From positions 38,345-102,344 of the forward strand of contig CAIRYK010000065.1 of the NCBI GenBank assembly GCA_903882805.1: a stretch of DNA of 64,000 nt. Reading direction: 5' to 3'. The translations under genes and the position numbers were made by a program. Below, piece after piece: positions 63,815-64,000 of the stretch. This DNA is from an uncultured Bacteroidota bacterium (GTDB lineage: Bacteria > Bacteroidota > Bacteroidia > Chitinophagales > Chitinophagaceae). How positions within the stretch are numbered: the stretch's first letter is position 1; every line of letters begins with the position of its first letter. The notes under the pieces are model-generated. The model was not told the origin of the DNA. It saw nothing but the letters and a program-made list of their open reading frames with translations, and searched no databases.

Positions 63815-64000
63815 GCAGCCATATCAATAATATTCGTGCAGTAATGATGCTGTAGGCATCAAATATTTATAGCAAAGGAATACAATATGCGCCGATGCCG
63901 TAGGTATCGAATGTGTTTGTAGAATGGGCGCCGATTTGTGGCTAATTACTTGCGATGCCTACAGCATCGCGGGCTGCTACGGCATTGGTAATATTATCTC
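63815..64000. repeat. 207-bp-period tandem repeat, unit 2 (runs to window end)
   Basis: The same sequence as unit 1 with only a few base changes, offset by exactly 207. The palindromes are at 63846-63860, 63893-63909 and 63953-63969. The window ends where unit 2 matches the end of unit 1, so more units may follow. Confidence 0.9.

Overview
The window looks like a chromosomal segment of a Bacteroidota bacterium, most likely near Chitinophagaceae. Supporting signs are several secreted proteins ending in type IX secretion (T9SS) type A sorting domains, TAnnTTTG-type promoter boxes, an Alternative Complex III plus cytochrome oxidase operon, menaquinone made by the futalosine route (mqnC), a TonB receptor with a carboxypeptidase-regulatory-like N-terminus, and DUF5689, DUF2911 and DUF7033 proteins. 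Family names rest on reading motifs in the translations; no database search was run.

Layout. 1-6.7 kb: three secreted T9SS proteins, including a 1376-residue phytase-esterase-like/PhoX-like protein with choice-of-anchor repeats and an NHL propeller protein. 6.8-9.6 kb: rpsO-pnp. 9.7-12.3 kb: an accessory patch with a broken toxin-antitoxin pair, an intact ParDE pair and at least four copies or part-copies of a compound palindromic repeat. 12.3-17.8 kb: DUF1801, cdsA, a CPBP protease, an unknown gene and dxs. 18.2-23.2 kb: DUF5689 lipoprotein and TonB receptor, divergent from a secreted EEP-family nuclease/phosphatase. 23.7-28.7 kb: a four-gene signalling operon with one sensor kinase, two single-domain response regulators and a TPR-PAS lipoprotein that has a phospho-acceptor helix but no ATPase domain. 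29.1-34.1 kb: SpmA/SpmB fusion and two more T9SS proteins. 34.2-35.7 kb: DUF2911 and an atypical SDR.

36-48 kb is the respiratory core: actA, actB (split by a one-base frame change), actC, actD, actE, actF, coxB and coxA. Together they would oxidise menaquinol and reduce oxygen. 48-53.9 kb: an epimerase-like protein, a polysaccharide deacetylase-like protein and a LutB-like iron-sulfur protein in one operon, two small secreted proteins, and mqnC, which helps supply the menaquinone. 53.9-58.7 kb is an AT-richer accessory island with a hipA remnant, intact hipBA and a large serine recombinase whose end runs into an initiator tRNA-Met gene. 58.7-63.4 kb: ispE (second MEP-pathway gene after dxs), an ABC ATPase, a cobalamin adenosyltransferase, an outer-membrane barrel, a crotonase and a B12-binding mutase subunit. 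The window ends in a 207-bp tandem repeat full of short palindromes.

The least ordinary things are the ActB split, the kinase without an ATPase domain, the hipBA/recombinase island at the initiator tRNA, the compound palindromic repeats that broke a toxin gene, and a palindromic repeat absorbed in frame into ispE.
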